Positions 1 to 8,694 are shown, counted from the stretch's first letter. The stretch is DNA of 46,127 bases from an uncultured Prevotellaceae bacterium (GCA_900318915.1 ONMI01000022.1:1-46127), one strand, 5' to 3'. Numbers and translations: made by a program. Notes: generated from the letters alone by a model not told the origin.

Positions 1-2288
1 ACCATGCCTATGACAAGCAGCACGATGACGGCGTCGAGAACGAAGACATACCACAACAATGGTGCCTTTTCCGCAAACTGCTCCATCAGCAGCGTGCTGA
101 AGTACCAGCCCAAGGCCACGCCTATGATGACCGACGGCAACGCAATGAAAGCTATGCTGCGCAGAAAAAGAGCCTGTAGTTGGCCCGCCGTGGACCCCAT
201 CACCTTGCGGATAGCCAGTTCGCGGGAGCGGCGCTGCACCTCGTCGCGCACATAGCCGATGAGGCCGATGAGCGTAATGAGCAACGACGCCAGGCAACCT
301 ATCATGATGAGGTCGCGGGTGTGCTTCGTCTCACGATAGCTGTCGGCCAGCTCGTCGGAATAGCGTTTCACCTGGAGTTCGGCATCAGGGAAGCGACGGT
401 CACAAAGCCGCTGCACCTGGGCCAGACTCTCGGGTGTGAGATGATGCAACCGGACAAGGATATACTTGGCGTGGATGTTGCCGCAGAACATCATGGCCGG
501 GCGGTCGTCGATGTCGGTGAGCGTGCCAAGGGTGAAATTGCTGACTACAGCAGCGATGGTGAAGACTATTTCATCGCCCCATTCTGTGCTGACGATGCGC
601 TGCCCTACTACGCTCTCCCAACCAGTATGGGCCTTCAGCCGCTCGGCGAACCGCTCATCCACGATTACTTCCGTGGTCCATCCTGGATGTTCCAAACGTT
701 CGGGCAACTTGCCCTGCACCACCTTAAGGCCCATGGTCTCTACGATACTTGGTTCCATAAAGTAGAGACAACCAAAATTGAACAACATCTCCGGTTTGCC
801 CGGCAGCATCACATTGTTGCCGCTTTGGTGCTGCAGGAAAAGCGAATAAGCGGTGGTGGCCGACTTCACACAGGGCAATTTCTCTATCTCACGGGCCAGT
901 GTGAAAGTGGTGTCCGTCTGCTGAGGCATCTCTATATAGGCCACGTCCTTGTACGGATAGCCCAGATCGCGGTTGAGCATATAGTCGTACTGGCGGTAGA
1001 TAGTGCTGAGGAGACAAAGCAACATGGTGCTCAACACGAACTGGAAAGCGAGCAGCGACAGTTTCCAGACACGTTTGTTCTCAGAAAACAAGCGGTAAGC
1101 ATAGACCATCGGTATGCGCGAATAGATATAGCCGGGCAACAGGCCGCAACAGACGAACACGATGAGACAGACGGCAGCCAGCACAAGACAGGTCTGGGCC
1201 GAGAAGAGCGTAGTGACGCTGACGCCTATCAAATCGCCGAACCAGTCTTGACCAGCCACAAGCAACAGGCCCATGATAAGCAGCGCAAGCACCAGAAGGG
1301 AAGCGGCCTCTTTCATCGTGGTCTGGTAGAACTCGTGCCTGGGTGCTCCCAGCACCTTGCGGATGGCCACCAAACGGGCCCGTCCCACCATCGTGCTGAC
1401 AACGACGAGGATATAGTTCATCACTGCCGTGAAGAGCATCACAAAAGCCACTATCGAGAGGATGATGCAGGTGGTGCGGACCGTCTCGTCCTTCATACGG
1501 CTCCCGCTCACTGGGTTGAACTTGAACCGGTAATCCTCAACGCCCGCAGCATGGAGGTCATCCCACGGAATCAGTTCCTTCAGCATTTTGTCCATCTTCT
1601 CCTCCACCATATTCAGGTCTGTACCGGGGCGCAGCCTGACGTAGGATCGATAGCGGTCGTTGCCCACCAGTTGACTGGTGCCGTCGAAGGCATACAGGCC
1701 GATGCTGGAGAGCGACATAACGATGTCGAGTTGATAGAATGTGGAGTTCTCTTCGTAGTCGTCGAACACGCCGGCCACTGTCATGGGATGGTTGGGATAG
1801 GCCAGATAACAGAACGATTTTCCCACCATGTTGCCTCCCAACCGCTCATTGAGCCTTCGGCTGATGAAGCACTGTCCCTTTGTAGCAAGGATGGCCTTCG
1901 CATCGCCCTGCTGGATGTGTGTGGAAAAGATGTCGAAAAAGCAGGAGTCGGCCAGTATGGCGGTGCCAAAAGTCCAACGGCTGCCGTCCTCGAGCAAGAG
2001 TTTGTCGTCTTCAAACTGGTAGGTCCATCGTGTGCCCACTTCTATCTCGGGTATGTAGCGGCACAGCGCCGGGATGGCACCGCCTGGGGTCTTTGAAAAC
2101 TCGTTGGCGTCTTCGCCTTTCTTCTTAAACTGCTCCGAAAGATTGTATACCCGTTCCTTGTCCGAGATGCAACGGTCGTAATTCATTTCCAGATGCACCT
2201 TGGCTATGAGCACCAGGCCGACAGTCAGGCCGATGGCCAGCGAGACGACTTTGATAAAGGTTCCTTGCCCTTTCAGATGTTTTTTCAT
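1..2288 (-). CDS. FtsX/MacB-type ABC transporter permease, 3' end outside the window
   Basis: Inner-membrane permease subunit of an ABC exporter. Translation from the ATG at 2288 runs open to the left edge, about 763 codons, so the C-terminal end is missing. The N-terminus (MKKHLKGQGTF) leads straight into a hydrophobic segment (residues ~13-30), followed by a large extracytoplasmic region. Near 180-260 the conserved FtsX signature ELAIRKVMGST is readable. The last visible residues (VFVLDAVIVLLVIGM) belong to a closing membrane helix. It lies 7 bases downstream of the next permease (stop at 2296), so the two are cotranscribed and probably act as a pair with an ATPase subunit not seen here. 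Related to MacB/FtsX permeases that work with HlyD-like adaptors and TolC-like channels; the substrate is unknown. Confidence 0.88.
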   Translation of the reverse strand, partial: MKKHLKGQGTFIKVVSLAIGLTVGLVLIAKVHLEMNYDRCISDKERVYNLSEQFKKKGEDANEFSKTPGGAIPALCRYIPEIEVGTRWTYQFEDDKLLLEDGSRWTFGTAILADSCFFDIFSTHIQQGDAKAILATKGQCFISRRLNERLGGNMVGKSFCYLAYPNHPMTVAGVFDDYEENSTFYQLDIVMSLSSIGLYAFDGTSQLVGNDRYRSYVRLRPGTDLNMVEEKMDKMLKELIPWDDLHAAGVEDYRFKFNPVSGSRMKDETVRTTCIILSIVAFVMLFTAVMNYILVVVSTMVGRARLVAIRKVLGAPRHEFYQTTMKEAASLLVLALLIMGLLLVAGQDWFGDLIGVSVTTLFSAQTCLVLAAVCLIVFVCCGLLPGYIYSRIPMVYAYRLFSENKRVWKLSLLAFQFVLSTMLLCLLSTIYRQYDYMLNRDLGYPYKDVAYIEMPQQTDTTFTLAREIEKLPCVKSATTAYSLFLQHQSGNNVMLPGKPEMLFNFGCLYFMEPSIVETMGLKVVQGKLPERLEHPGWTTEVIVDERFAERLKAHTGWESVVGQRIVSTEWGDEIVFTIAAVVSNFTLGTLTDIDDRPAMMFCGNIHAKYILVRLHHLTPESLAQVQRLCDRRFPDAELQVKRYSDELADSYRETKHTRDLIMIGCLASLLITLIGLIGYVRDEVQRRSRELAIRKVMGSTAGQLQALFLRSIAFIALPSVIIGVALGWYFSTLLMEQFAEKAPLLWYVFVLDAVIVLLVIGM

Positions 2289-2295
2289 ATTTTGA

Positions 2296-4581
2296 CTATT
2301 CGGTTTTGATATTCTTTACCGGATTCTCAGAAGCAGCGCGCCAGCTCTGGACGATAACGGTGAGCAGGGACAAGATGAAGCAGGTAAGCCCGGCGGCAAC
2401 GAATATCCATGGGCTGAGCGCGATGCGGTAACTGAAATTGCTGAGCCAGTCGCTCATGATGTGCCATGAGAGAGGCACGGCAATGACAAACGAGACAAGC
2501 ATAGGGATAGAGAAAGTGCGGAGCATCAACAGCAGCACTTCGCCCGATGTGGAGCCCATCACCTTGCGGATGGCTATCTCCTTCTTGCGCTGGCGGATGA
2601 AGAAGAGCGAGAGGCCCATATAGCCCATGACGGAGATGACGATGGCGATGAGGGTGAAGAGCGTCACGATGTGAAGCGTATTCTGATGCTCCTCAAAGGT
2701 CTCGGCGATATTCTCCTCCATACTGAGGGCATAATACTGCAGGACTTTTTCCGGAACACCTTGTTCATGGAGCATAGACCTGAAAGCATTCTGGGCTTGA
2801 CGGTCGCCATTCGTCTTCACCAGGTAATTGGGATTTTCCACTGTTTCCAATTTCCGTATTGCCATAGGCCGCACATCCTCCAGCACATTGATGATGCGGA
2901 AATCCTGCAGTATCCCGGCAATGAGTTCTTTGTCACCATCACCCCAGTCAAACTCCATTTTCAATCCCAAGAGGTCGAAGGCTTCTTTGTCCAAATCGGT
3001 TGACATCAGCATTTCGTAGTCGCCCTCGCTGTTCTTCACACCCCTTCCAGTGAAGTTATAGCCGGTGAAGGTGCTGCCCTGATAACAGCCGATACGCTCT
3101 ACGAAGGGCATCTTCTCCAACATATTTCTCACCGTCTGGCTCTTTCCTGCCGGACTTTCCACATAGAAAAGGTTCTCGGTATTGAAACCCAGCGGCGCAT
3201 GGATGAGGTGGTTGAGCTGCAGCCAGATAACGAGGGCCGCAGTGAGCATGGTGATGGTGACCACATTCTGCACAATAATAAACAGACGGCCCAGCACCAT
3301 CTTGGAATGGAAGCGGAACGAGCCCTTCACGATGTCGATGGGCTGATAGCTGGAGATATGCCATGAGGGCAGGATGCCCGAAACGAAGCCCAGAAACAGG
3401 ATAAAACCGAGGCAGAGGCTGACGCTGCCCACGTTGACATCGTTCTTCAGGCTGATTTTACCTCTGAACAGTTCAGAGGCGGCATCTTGGAAGTAGAATG
3501 CCAGAGCCAGCCCGACGGCAAAGCAGAATGCCACAATCAACGTTGACTCGACAATCAATTTCAGCGAAATCTCCGTCTGGCTGCTACCGAAGAGCCGCCG
3601 TGTGGCCATCTCTTTGGCACGGAAGCCGGTATTGGCTACAGTCAGGTTGATGTAGTTGCTGATGGCAAAGAAGAGGATGGCGAGCACGGCGGCCAACAGG
3701 ATGCGCAGCCGGGTCTTGTCGCCCTTCTGCATGCCGGCGCCGGTGTTCTGCGGCGCAAAAATGATGTCGGTGAGCGGTGTCATCACAGGTTTGCTGTCGC
3801 GCCAAACGCCATGGTGGTGCTCGTCGATGTATTTGGAGGCTATTTCCCTTGTGCCATCGACATGGGTGCCTGGCTTCATCAAGAAGAACGCCTTGGCTCC
3901 ACCCGTGCCTCCGCTGGCAAAGGATGTGTCATCCAGTTTATAACCCATCACTTGCGGATAGCGCTGCATGCTGACGATGATTTGTGTCTCATTGGGCAGC
4001 ACCGTGCGGTCCATATCCTTCATCACACCGCTGACGGTGTAGACCAGCGTGGTGTCGTAGGGGTCGGTATGGTTGATGTACACATGACGCTCGCCCACAA
4101 TCTGCAGCGGCTCACCGACAGCGTTTTTGCCGCCAAAGAGGCGATGGGCCAACCGCTCTGTGATGACGCACTTGTCGGGTGCGTCGAGGGCCGACCGGCG
4201 GTCACCCTCCACCAATGGGAAATCAAAGAGCTGGAAGAACGTCGAGTCGGCCAGCATGATGATGCCGTTCTCATCGTCGGCATCCTTCACCTCTTTGTCA
4301 CCATACTTGATACGGCCCCGCTGACTCATCACGCAGCAGGTCTGCTCCACGTCGGGGCACAGCCGCTTGATGCCCTCGGCCGCCTGTGGCCAAAGGAAGA
4401 AATTATTCTCCTCACCCATCAGGTAGATGCGGTCGGCATGCTTGTGCCACGAGTCTATGCTGTACTGCCGCCAGGTGTAGTCGCCTATGAGGATGATGAA
4501 CATGAACGACACCACCAGTCCGGCTATATTGACCAATGTATACAGCTTGTTGCGCGACAGGAATCTGAAAAAACTCTTCAT
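2296..4581 (-). CDS. FtsX/MacB-type ABC transporter permease (761 aa)
   Basis: Full-length permease with two FtsX cores. A membrane helix lies at residues ~15-35 (LVNIAGLVVSFMFIILIG), then a large extracytoplasmic domain to about 285. The first FtsX block has helices near SNYINLTVANTGFRAKEMATRRLFG. A further helix (MLTAALVIW) and a second soluble domain follow. The second FtsX block contains KKEIAIRKVMGSTSGE and three closing helices. The C-terminus reads WRAASENPVKNIKTE, a tail typical of this Bacteroidota family. It is the first gene after the operator-promoter at 4606-4701 and is followed within 7 bases by another permease. It probably forms an export or lipid/peptide-handling complex with the TolC- and HlyD-like proteins at 6.1-8.7 kb; no ABC ATPase gene is visible. 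Confidence 0.92.
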   Translation of the reverse strand: MKSFFRFLSRNKLYTLVNIAGLVVSFMFIILIGDYTWRQYSIDSWHKHADRIYLMGEENNFFLWPQAAEGIKRLCPDVEQTCCVMSQRGRIKYGDKEVKDADDENGIIMLADSTFFQLFDFPLVEGDRRSALDAPDKCVITERLAHRLFGGKNAVGEPLQIVGERHVYINHTDPYDTTLVYTVSGVMKDMDRTVLPNETQIIVSMQRYPQVMGYKLDDTSFASGGTGGAKAFFLMKPGTHVDGTREIASKYIDEHHHGVWRDSKPVMTPLTDIIFAPQNTGAGMQKGDKTRLRILLAAVLAILFFAISNYINLTVANTGFRAKEMATRRLFGSSQTEISLKLIVESTLIVAFCFAVGLALAFYFQDAASELFRGKISLKNDVNVGSVSLCLGFILFLGFVSGILPSWHISSYQPIDIVKGSFRFHSKMVLGRLFIIVQNVVTITMLTAALVIWLQLNHLIHAPLGFNTENLFYVESPAGKSQTVRNMLEKMPFVERIGCYQGSTFTGYNFTGRGVKNSEGDYEMLMSTDLDKEAFDLLGLKMEFDWGDGDKELIAGILQDFRIINVLEDVRPMAIRKLETVENPNYLVKTNGDRQAQNAFRSMLHEQGVPEKVLQYYALSMEENIAETFEEHQNTLHIVTLFTLIAIVISVMGYMGLSLFFIRQRKKEIAIRKVMGSTSGEVLLLMLRTFSIPMLVSFVIAVPLSWHIMSDWLSNFSYRIALSPWIFVAAGLTCFILSLLTVIVQSWRAASENPVKNIKTE

Positions 4582-4605
4582 TTACCTATTATTGTTTTGA
4601 CAGCA

Positions 4606-4613
4606 CAAAGATA
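4606..4613 (-). promoter_or_regulatory. -7 promoter box of the permease operon
   Basis: Read on the minus strand this is TATCTTTG, matching the Bacteroidota -7 consensus TAnnTTTG, with a short leader before the ATG at 4581. No TTTG is found 19-21 bases upstream (GCTG there), so the promoter lacks a -33 element. That fits dependence on an activator bound at 4664-4701. Confidence 0.7.
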
Positions 4614-4663
4614 CGCCATAAAAACATATCCGCCAGCGTTTTTAATGCCGGCGGATATGGATT

Positions 4664-4701
4664 GTCTAATAATTAGACTGCGGAGTGTATGATTCTTTGA
4701 C
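4664..4701 (-). promoter_or_regulatory. Double 15-bp operator upstream of the permease operon (site B)
   Basis: Two 15-bp sites lie here. At 4664-4678, GTCTAATAATTAGAC is a perfect 7-bp inverted repeat around one base. At 4687-4701, GTATGATTCTTTGAC is a weaker relative. Centres are 4671 and 4694, 23 bp apart. The same arrangement occurs at 8746-8783 in front of the TolC-like gene: 33 of 42 bases identical over 4660-4701, no gaps, second site identical. The inner centre is 58 bases from the -7 box here and 59 there. A 15-bp core beginning with G and ending with C with an AT-rich middle is the geometry bound by Fis-type HTH dimers, and the response regulator at 8807 ends in such an HTH. Binding by that regulator is inference. 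Confidence 0.72.
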
Positions 4702-4706
4702 AGATG

Positions 4707-5846
4707 TCATACCTGTTGTTTCAACCAGAGGGCAAAGAATCGGTCATAGACAAAATAGCCATCGGAATCACGATAAACAAGGTACTTTTCTGTAAGTACG
4801 GTTAGAGCAGTCTTTATGCTGCTGGCACTTGGAAGTTCATACTTTCTTATGAACTCACCTGCTTGCGGACTCTTCACGCGACCAGCCTTGGCAATGGCTT
4901 TCAACAAAGAAAATTGGTTGTCGGTCAAAAATAGCACGAGACCCTCGTATTGCATACTGTTTCTGTAAATAATATGCTGTATGGCATCCCTTACCTGACA
5001 CTCTTCACTTATGCTCTTGTCCTGTTCATACAATCTATTCAGTATCTGCTGGATGCTGGCTGTTATACCATCAAACTGCTTATAGATGACATGGAAGATT
5101 TCTTTTGACAGGTTTCCCTTCCTTGCCTCGAAAAAGTGGTTGGCAAAGTCGTAATATATTTCTTCGTGTAATGGACAAAGCCACATACCGACAGTACTTT
5201 GATAGAAAGGGCGGTCAGGTGAGTTGAATATTTGCGCCATCAGATGTTGCTTACTTCCGGAGAAGATGAAATGGACATTTGGAGCAAACTGTATGTATGA
5301 GCGCAATAAAGCCTCTGTTCCTCTTTCCGTATAATAAGTGATTTGTTGGAACTCATCGATGGCAATATATACTTGATGGCGACTTTGTTTAAGATAATCG
5401 AACAGGGCCTTTAGGGTCACCTCTGTCTGGGAAGCTTGAATACTGACCGACACAGTGGGCATTCCCGTTATCGGATCAATACTGAACAAGGGACGCCATG
5501 AACCGAAAAAATGAAGCAACTTGCGAAGAGCCTGCTTTTCGTAGGAAAAGACATATTGGGCCAAAGCCGTTGCAAACAACTGCACAAAGTCGTGTTGGTT
5601 TTTGGTGGGAAAAATGTCGATGTAGATGCAAATCACATCTTTCTCAGTCTTGCGAATGCGATAAAAGGCATTCTTGATGAGTCCAGTTTTGCCAATCCTA
5701 CGAGGTGATATGAGTGTCGTGTTACGCCCATTCCGGAGGTTGGAGATTAATTCTTCCGTTTCTTCTGTTCTATCGCAGAAATAGTCTGGTCCTGCATATT
5801 CTGCCAACACGAAGGGATTCTGAGGTTTCAATCTTTTTTTTGCCAT
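4707..5846 (-). CDS. AAA-family ATP-binding protein, lone and low GC (379 aa)
   Basis: P-loop ATPase of the archaeal-ATPase/STAND-like group (COG1672-like) frequent in Bacteroidota. Walker A is SPRRIGKTGLI (G52-K53-T54) and Walker B is VYIAIDEFQQI (D164-E165). A sensor-like FIFSGSKQHLM follows, and the C-terminal part resembles a winged helix (TDNQFSLLKAIAKAG to VLTEKYLVY). The biological role of such proteins is largely unknown. The gene separates the adaptor gene from the permease operon. Its stop codon lies 6 bases from the permease operator, its base composition is about 40% GC in sampled lines against about 60% in the adaptor gene, and it has its own promoter. These points suggest later insertion. 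It is not the ATPase subunit of the exporter: it lacks the LSGGQ signature and ABC architecture. Confidence 0.85.
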   Translation of the reverse strand: MAKKRLKPQNPFVLAEYAGPDYFCDRTEETEELISNLRNGRNTTLISPRRIGKTGLIKNAFYRIRKTEKDVICIYIDIFPTKNQHDFVQLFATALAQYVFSYEKQALRKLLHFFGSWRPLFSIDPITGMPTVSVSIQASQTEVTLKALFDYLKQSRHQVYIAIDEFQQITYYTERGTEALLRSYIQFAPNVHFIFSGSKQHLMAQIFNSPDRPFYQSTVGMWLCPLHEEIYYDFANHFFEARKGNLSKEIFHVIYKQFDGITASIQQILNRLYEQDKSISEECQVRDAIQHIIYRNSMQYEGLVLFLTDNQFSLLKAIAKAGRVKSPQAGEFIRKYELPSASSIKTALTVLTEKYLVYRDSDGYFVYDRFFALWLKQQV

Positions 5847-5875
5847 AACATCTACTTCATTGCATTATATTCTAC

Positions 5876-5931
5876 GGATTTTACGTCACGGGATTTACGT
5901 GACGGGATTTACGTGACGGGATTTACGTGAT
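5876..5931 (-). repeat. Four tandem copies of a 14-bp repeat in the ATPase leader
   Basis: On the plus strand the unit is GGGATTTACGTGAC at 5890-5903 and 5904-5917, with a one-mismatch copy at 5918-5931 (ends GAT) and a degenerate copy at 5876-5889 (GGATTTTACGTCAC). The array begins directly downstream of the minus-strand -7 box at 5933-5940, so it covers the probable transcription start and the 5' leader of the ATPase gene. Possible roles are an operator array for autoregulation or a slippage-prone region; neither is shown. Confidence 0.9.
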
Positions 5932-5932
5932 G

Positions 5933-5964
5933 CAAAGATACGATAAAATGTTGGTCATTACAAA
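5933..5964 (-). promoter_or_regulatory. Promoter of the AAA ATPase gene
   Basis: On the minus strand TTTG (5964-5961), 20 bases, then TATCTTTG (5940-5933), a full match to the Bacteroidota TTTG-N19-21-TAnnTTTG promoter. It gives the ATPase a promoter independent of the adaptor gene upstream. Confidence 0.8.
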
Positions 5965-6010
5965 CAATTTGGGCGGAATCTGCATTTTTTGGACAGATTT
6001 CGGCCTTATT

Positions 6011-6058
6011 CTATTCTGTCTTGATATTCTTTACCGGATTCTCAGAAGCAGCGCGCCA
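6011..6058 (-). pseudogene. Remnant of a permease 3' end (16 codons)
   Basis: The minus strand reads WRAASENPVKNIKTE and a TAG stop, the same 15-residue C-terminus as the permease ending at 2296. Over 48 bases only two positions differ, and similarity stops abruptly at the Trp codon on one side and just past the stop on the other. No other permease sequence surrounds it. It most likely records a third, paralogous permease that stood behind the adaptor gene and was lost, perhaps when the ATPase gene came in. Confidence 0.8.
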
Positions 6059-6079
6059 ACTTTTCATTAAAAATATTGC

Positions 6080-7333
6080 CTACTTAATCACCAATACCTC
6101 ATTGTCCTTAAATGCCTCGTAACCGCTGGTGACGACCCGCTCGCCGGGTTCCAGACCCTCGAGCACTTCATAATACTGCGGATTCTGGCGGCCTATGCGG
6201 ATGTTGCGGCGGTAGGCCTTGCCGCCGTTTTTGTCGAGCACGAAAATCCACTGGCCGCCCGTGGTCTGAAAGAAGGTGCCGCGGGGGATGAGGACGGCCT
6301 GCTCGGGCTGGCCCAGCTCGAGGTCGATATAGTAGGTCTGGCCGGTTCGTATGTTCTCCGGCCGCTCACCGCGGAAGACGAAATCGCAGCGGAACTTACC
6401 CTCGCGCACTTCCGGATAGACTTTGCGCACCTGCAGCCGGTATTGTTTGTCGCCTCGCGAAAAGGTGGCCGTCAGTCCCTGGCGCACGCGGTCGATATAG
6501 TGCTCGTCGATCTGTGCCTGCACCTTGTAGTCAGAGAGGTCATTGATTTGCCCTATCATCTGTCCGGGCTGTATGCTCTGCCCCAGTTCCACGTCGAGCA
6601 GTCCGAGTTCGCCTGTGGCGGTGGCCCTCACCTCGAGCTTGCTCTTGCGCTGCCTCACCAGCATCACGTTCCGCCGCATGTTCTGCAGATTGTCCTCCAT
6701 CTGATTCATCTGTACAGTCCGGTAGAGGCTGTCCTGTATCAACCGGCGGCCCACCAGCGTGCACTTTTTGGCCGACAGCTGATAGTCCTCCTGCGACTGC
6801 ACGTAATCTTCACGGTTGATCAGTTTTGCCTCATAGAGACGTTTGTTCTGATCGAAGGTGCGTTGTTTGCGGTGGGTGTCCATTTCCAGTTGCGCCTGCT
6901 CGGTCAGGTTGTTGAGCCGGTCTTGCTGCATGGCCACCTGCGTATTGCGCAGCAGGTTCTGCTTCTCCGCCAGTTCCGACTCTGCATTCAGAATTTGCAA
7001 GTCGAGGTTGGAGTTGTTCAGGCGCACGATGACATCGCCCTGACGCACCATTGTGCCCTCCTCTACGACCTTCTCCACCACGATGCCGCCCTCCTCGGGC
7101 GATATCTGCACCACTTGGATGGGCAGCACCTGACCATTGGTGCGCACATAGTCTTTGAACTCCGCTTTTGTAACCTCGCTCACCGTCAGTTCGTCGGCAC
7201 TGACTTTCAGCGTGGCGGCGTGATTGCCCAGCACGAGCCAGCCGATGAACAGCATCAGCAAGCCACCACCCGCCATGTATGGCCAATATTTCGCCACCCG
7301 CTGGGCCTTGGTTTTCTCTATTACTCTGTCCAT
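6080..7333 (-). CDS. HlyD/MacA-like periplasmic adaptor subunit
   Basis: Membrane fusion protein linking an inner-membrane transporter to a TolC-like channel. The start is taken at the ATG at 7333 (MDRVIEKTKAQR); an upstream ATG at 7393 lies deep inside the TolC-like gene. This gives 417 aa. One N-terminal membrane helix (YMAGGGLLMLFIGWLVL) is followed by a lipoyl/biotinyl half-motif (SPEEGGIVVEKVVEEGTMVRQGD), a long coiled-coil hairpin (~residues 100-220, Gln/Leu-rich), a second lipoyl half (ELGLLDVELGQSIQPGQMIGQI) and a beta-barrel domain ending EVLEGLEPGERVVTSGYEAF. It overlaps the 3' end of the TolC-like gene by 13 bases, so the two are translationally linked. Confidence 0.92.
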   Translation of the reverse strand: MDRVIEKTKAQRVAKYWPYMAGGGLLMLFIGWLVLGNHAATLKVSADELTVSEVTKAEFKDYVRTNGQVLPIQVVQISPEEGGIVVEKVVEEGTMVRQGDVIVRLNNSNLDLQILNAESELAEKQNLLRNTQVAMQQDRLNNLTEQAQLEMDTHRKQRTFDQNKRLYEAKLINREDYVQSQEDYQLSAKKCTLVGRRLIQDSLYRTVQMNQMEDNLQNMRRNVMLVRQRKSKLEVRATATGELGLLDVELGQSIQPGQMIGQINDLSDYKVQAQIDEHYIDRVRQGLTATFSRGDKQYRLQVRKVYPEVREGKFRCDFVFRGERPENIRTGQTYYIDLELGQPEQAVLIPRGTFFQTTGGQWIFVLDKNGGKAYRRNIRIGRQNPQYYEVLEGLEPGERVVTSGYEAFKDNEVLVIK

Positions 7334-8661
7334 ATCGCTATTCCCTGATAATATCTCACCAATTGCTCCTTGACCATGGCCATAAGGCGGCACTGCAGCA
7401 GCAAAGCCTTCGAATGCAGCAGTTGTGCCGAAGTGGTGCGCAGGTCGATAGCGGTGCTCAGACCTTCCTCATACTGATGGGCAGTCAGACGGTAGGCCAG
7501 GCTGTCGGCCTCCACTTTCTTTTCCATCTGCGCCGCCTGCTTCAGATACCCCTGCCAGTCGAGCCATGCCTCGCGGCTGAGTTTTTCCAGTTCGGTCTGT
7601 TTCTGCTCATATGCCTCGCAGGCCATCCGGTAATTGTTCTTCGCCCTACGTATGTTTCCCAATGTCTGCAGGCGGTTGAAGAGGGGTATGCTTAGCGTGA
7701 CTCCCACATACTCTCCCATGTTGCCGCTGAACTGTTTTCCAAAGGAAGGGACCATTTGTGTGTGTAAGGTTTTGTAGTAAGTGGTGCTCAGGCCCGCACT
7801 AAGTGAGAGTATAGGGAAAAGGGAGGCACGGGCCTGGCCCCACTCATGTTTGGAGGTTTCTACCTGATATTGCGCCTGCTGCAAGGCTGGATGTAAAGGA
7901 GAGCACAAGGGCTGCATGGCAAGCTGTCGGTGAGGATCTGAAATCTCCATCTGACAAGATGCGGGCTTGACACCATCCGCCGGCACAACGACAGCGAGGC
8001 TGTCGGCCAACGGATATGCCATCTCCTTTTTAAGTTCCAACAAGGCGGTGGCAAGGAGATTTTGCTGGCGGGTCAGCTCATAGTCGGCCTCTGCCTGTTG
8101 CGACTCCACCAATGCCACGTCGGCGGTGCTCTTGCGCCCCACTTCTTCCAGCAGACGGGTTTGCCGCAGCAGCAGTACTGTTTCCTGCAGTTTTTCCCGG
8201 GCCATACGGACCATGCCCACACCATACGCCACATCGACGTAGGCCTGCAGCACACTGAGCGCCGTCTGGTCCTGCTGCAGCCTCAGTGCCTGGTGCCCCA
8301 TCAGCACACTGGCCTTGGCGGCCTTCAGGGCATGCAGGCGGCTGAAACCGTCGAACAGCGGAAACGATGCCTGGATGGAATAGCCATTGTAGAAGGTGCT
8401 TACATCGGTATAGCCATTGGTCTCGGGGTCAATCGCCCTTCCGAAGTTGTACTGCGCTCCGACATTGGCGTCTACGGCAGGGAGGAAGCGTCCGGCGGCA
8501 CTGGTTCTGCCCGCCTTATAGTTGTCGAGTTCCAATTTCGCCAGCTTCACCTCGTGGTTGTGCTCCACGGCATACTGCATGCACTGCATGAGCGTCCAGC
8601 CCGGTTGGGCCTCCGTCTGCGCAGCAGAAAATGCCAAGATGACACAGATGATTGTTCTCAT
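7321..8661 (-). CDS. TolC-like outer-membrane efflux protein
   Basis: Outer-membrane channel of the exporter. The start is set at the ATG at 8661, giving 446 aa with a signal peptide (MRTIICVILAFSAAQTEAQ). The ATG at 8706 would place the -7 box inside the coding region and is rejected. Mature sequence starts WTLMQCMQYAVEHNHEVKLA, the usual first helix of the OEP family. Two OEP repeats follow, the first around residues 20-210 and the second around 240-440, with long Ala/Gln/Leu-rich helices. VDANVGAQYNFG and LSLSAGLSTTYY are the strand-forming parts typical of the family. It is first in the operon TolC-HlyD, under the shared operator at 8746-8783. Confidence 0.93.
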   Translation of the reverse strand: MRTIICVILAFSAAQTEAQPGWTLMQCMQYAVEHNHEVKLAKLELDNYKAGRTSAAGRFLPAVDANVGAQYNFGRAIDPETNGYTDVSTFYNGYSIQASFPLFDGFSRLHALKAAKASVLMGHQALRLQQDQTALSVLQAYVDVAYGVGMVRMAREKLQETVLLLRQTRLLEEVGRKSTADVALVESQQAEADYELTRQQNLLATALLELKKEMAYPLADSLAVVVPADGVKPASCQMEISDPHRQLAMQPLCSPLHPALQQAQYQVETSKHEWGQARASLFPILSLSAGLSTTYYKTLHTQMVPSFGKQFSGNMGEYVGVTLSIPLFNRLQTLGNIRRAKNNYRMACEAYEQKQTELEKLSREAWLDWQGYLKQAAQMEKKVEADSLAYRLTAHQYEEGLSTAIDLRTTSAQLLHSKALLLQCRLMAMVKEQLVRYYQGIAIWTE

Positions 8662-8686
8662 ACCCTTTTCCTTTTTTTGCACACTG

Positions 8687-8694
8687 CAAAGGTA
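8687..8694 (-). promoter_or_regulatory. -7 promoter box of the TolC-HlyD operon
   Basis: TACCTTTG on the minus strand, matching TAnnTTTG, 25 bases before the ATG at 8661. As at the permease promoter there is no TTTG at the -33 distance, in keeping with activation from the operator upstream. Confidence 0.72.

Noticed and set aside
180-2096. Long rightward open frame (638 codons) opposite the first permease
   Set aside because: It is antisense to a clear FtsX permease; its translation is His/Gln-rich without any domain or leader.
5876-5931. CRISPR array
   Set aside because: Units are 14 bp with no spacers between them and no cas genes nearby.
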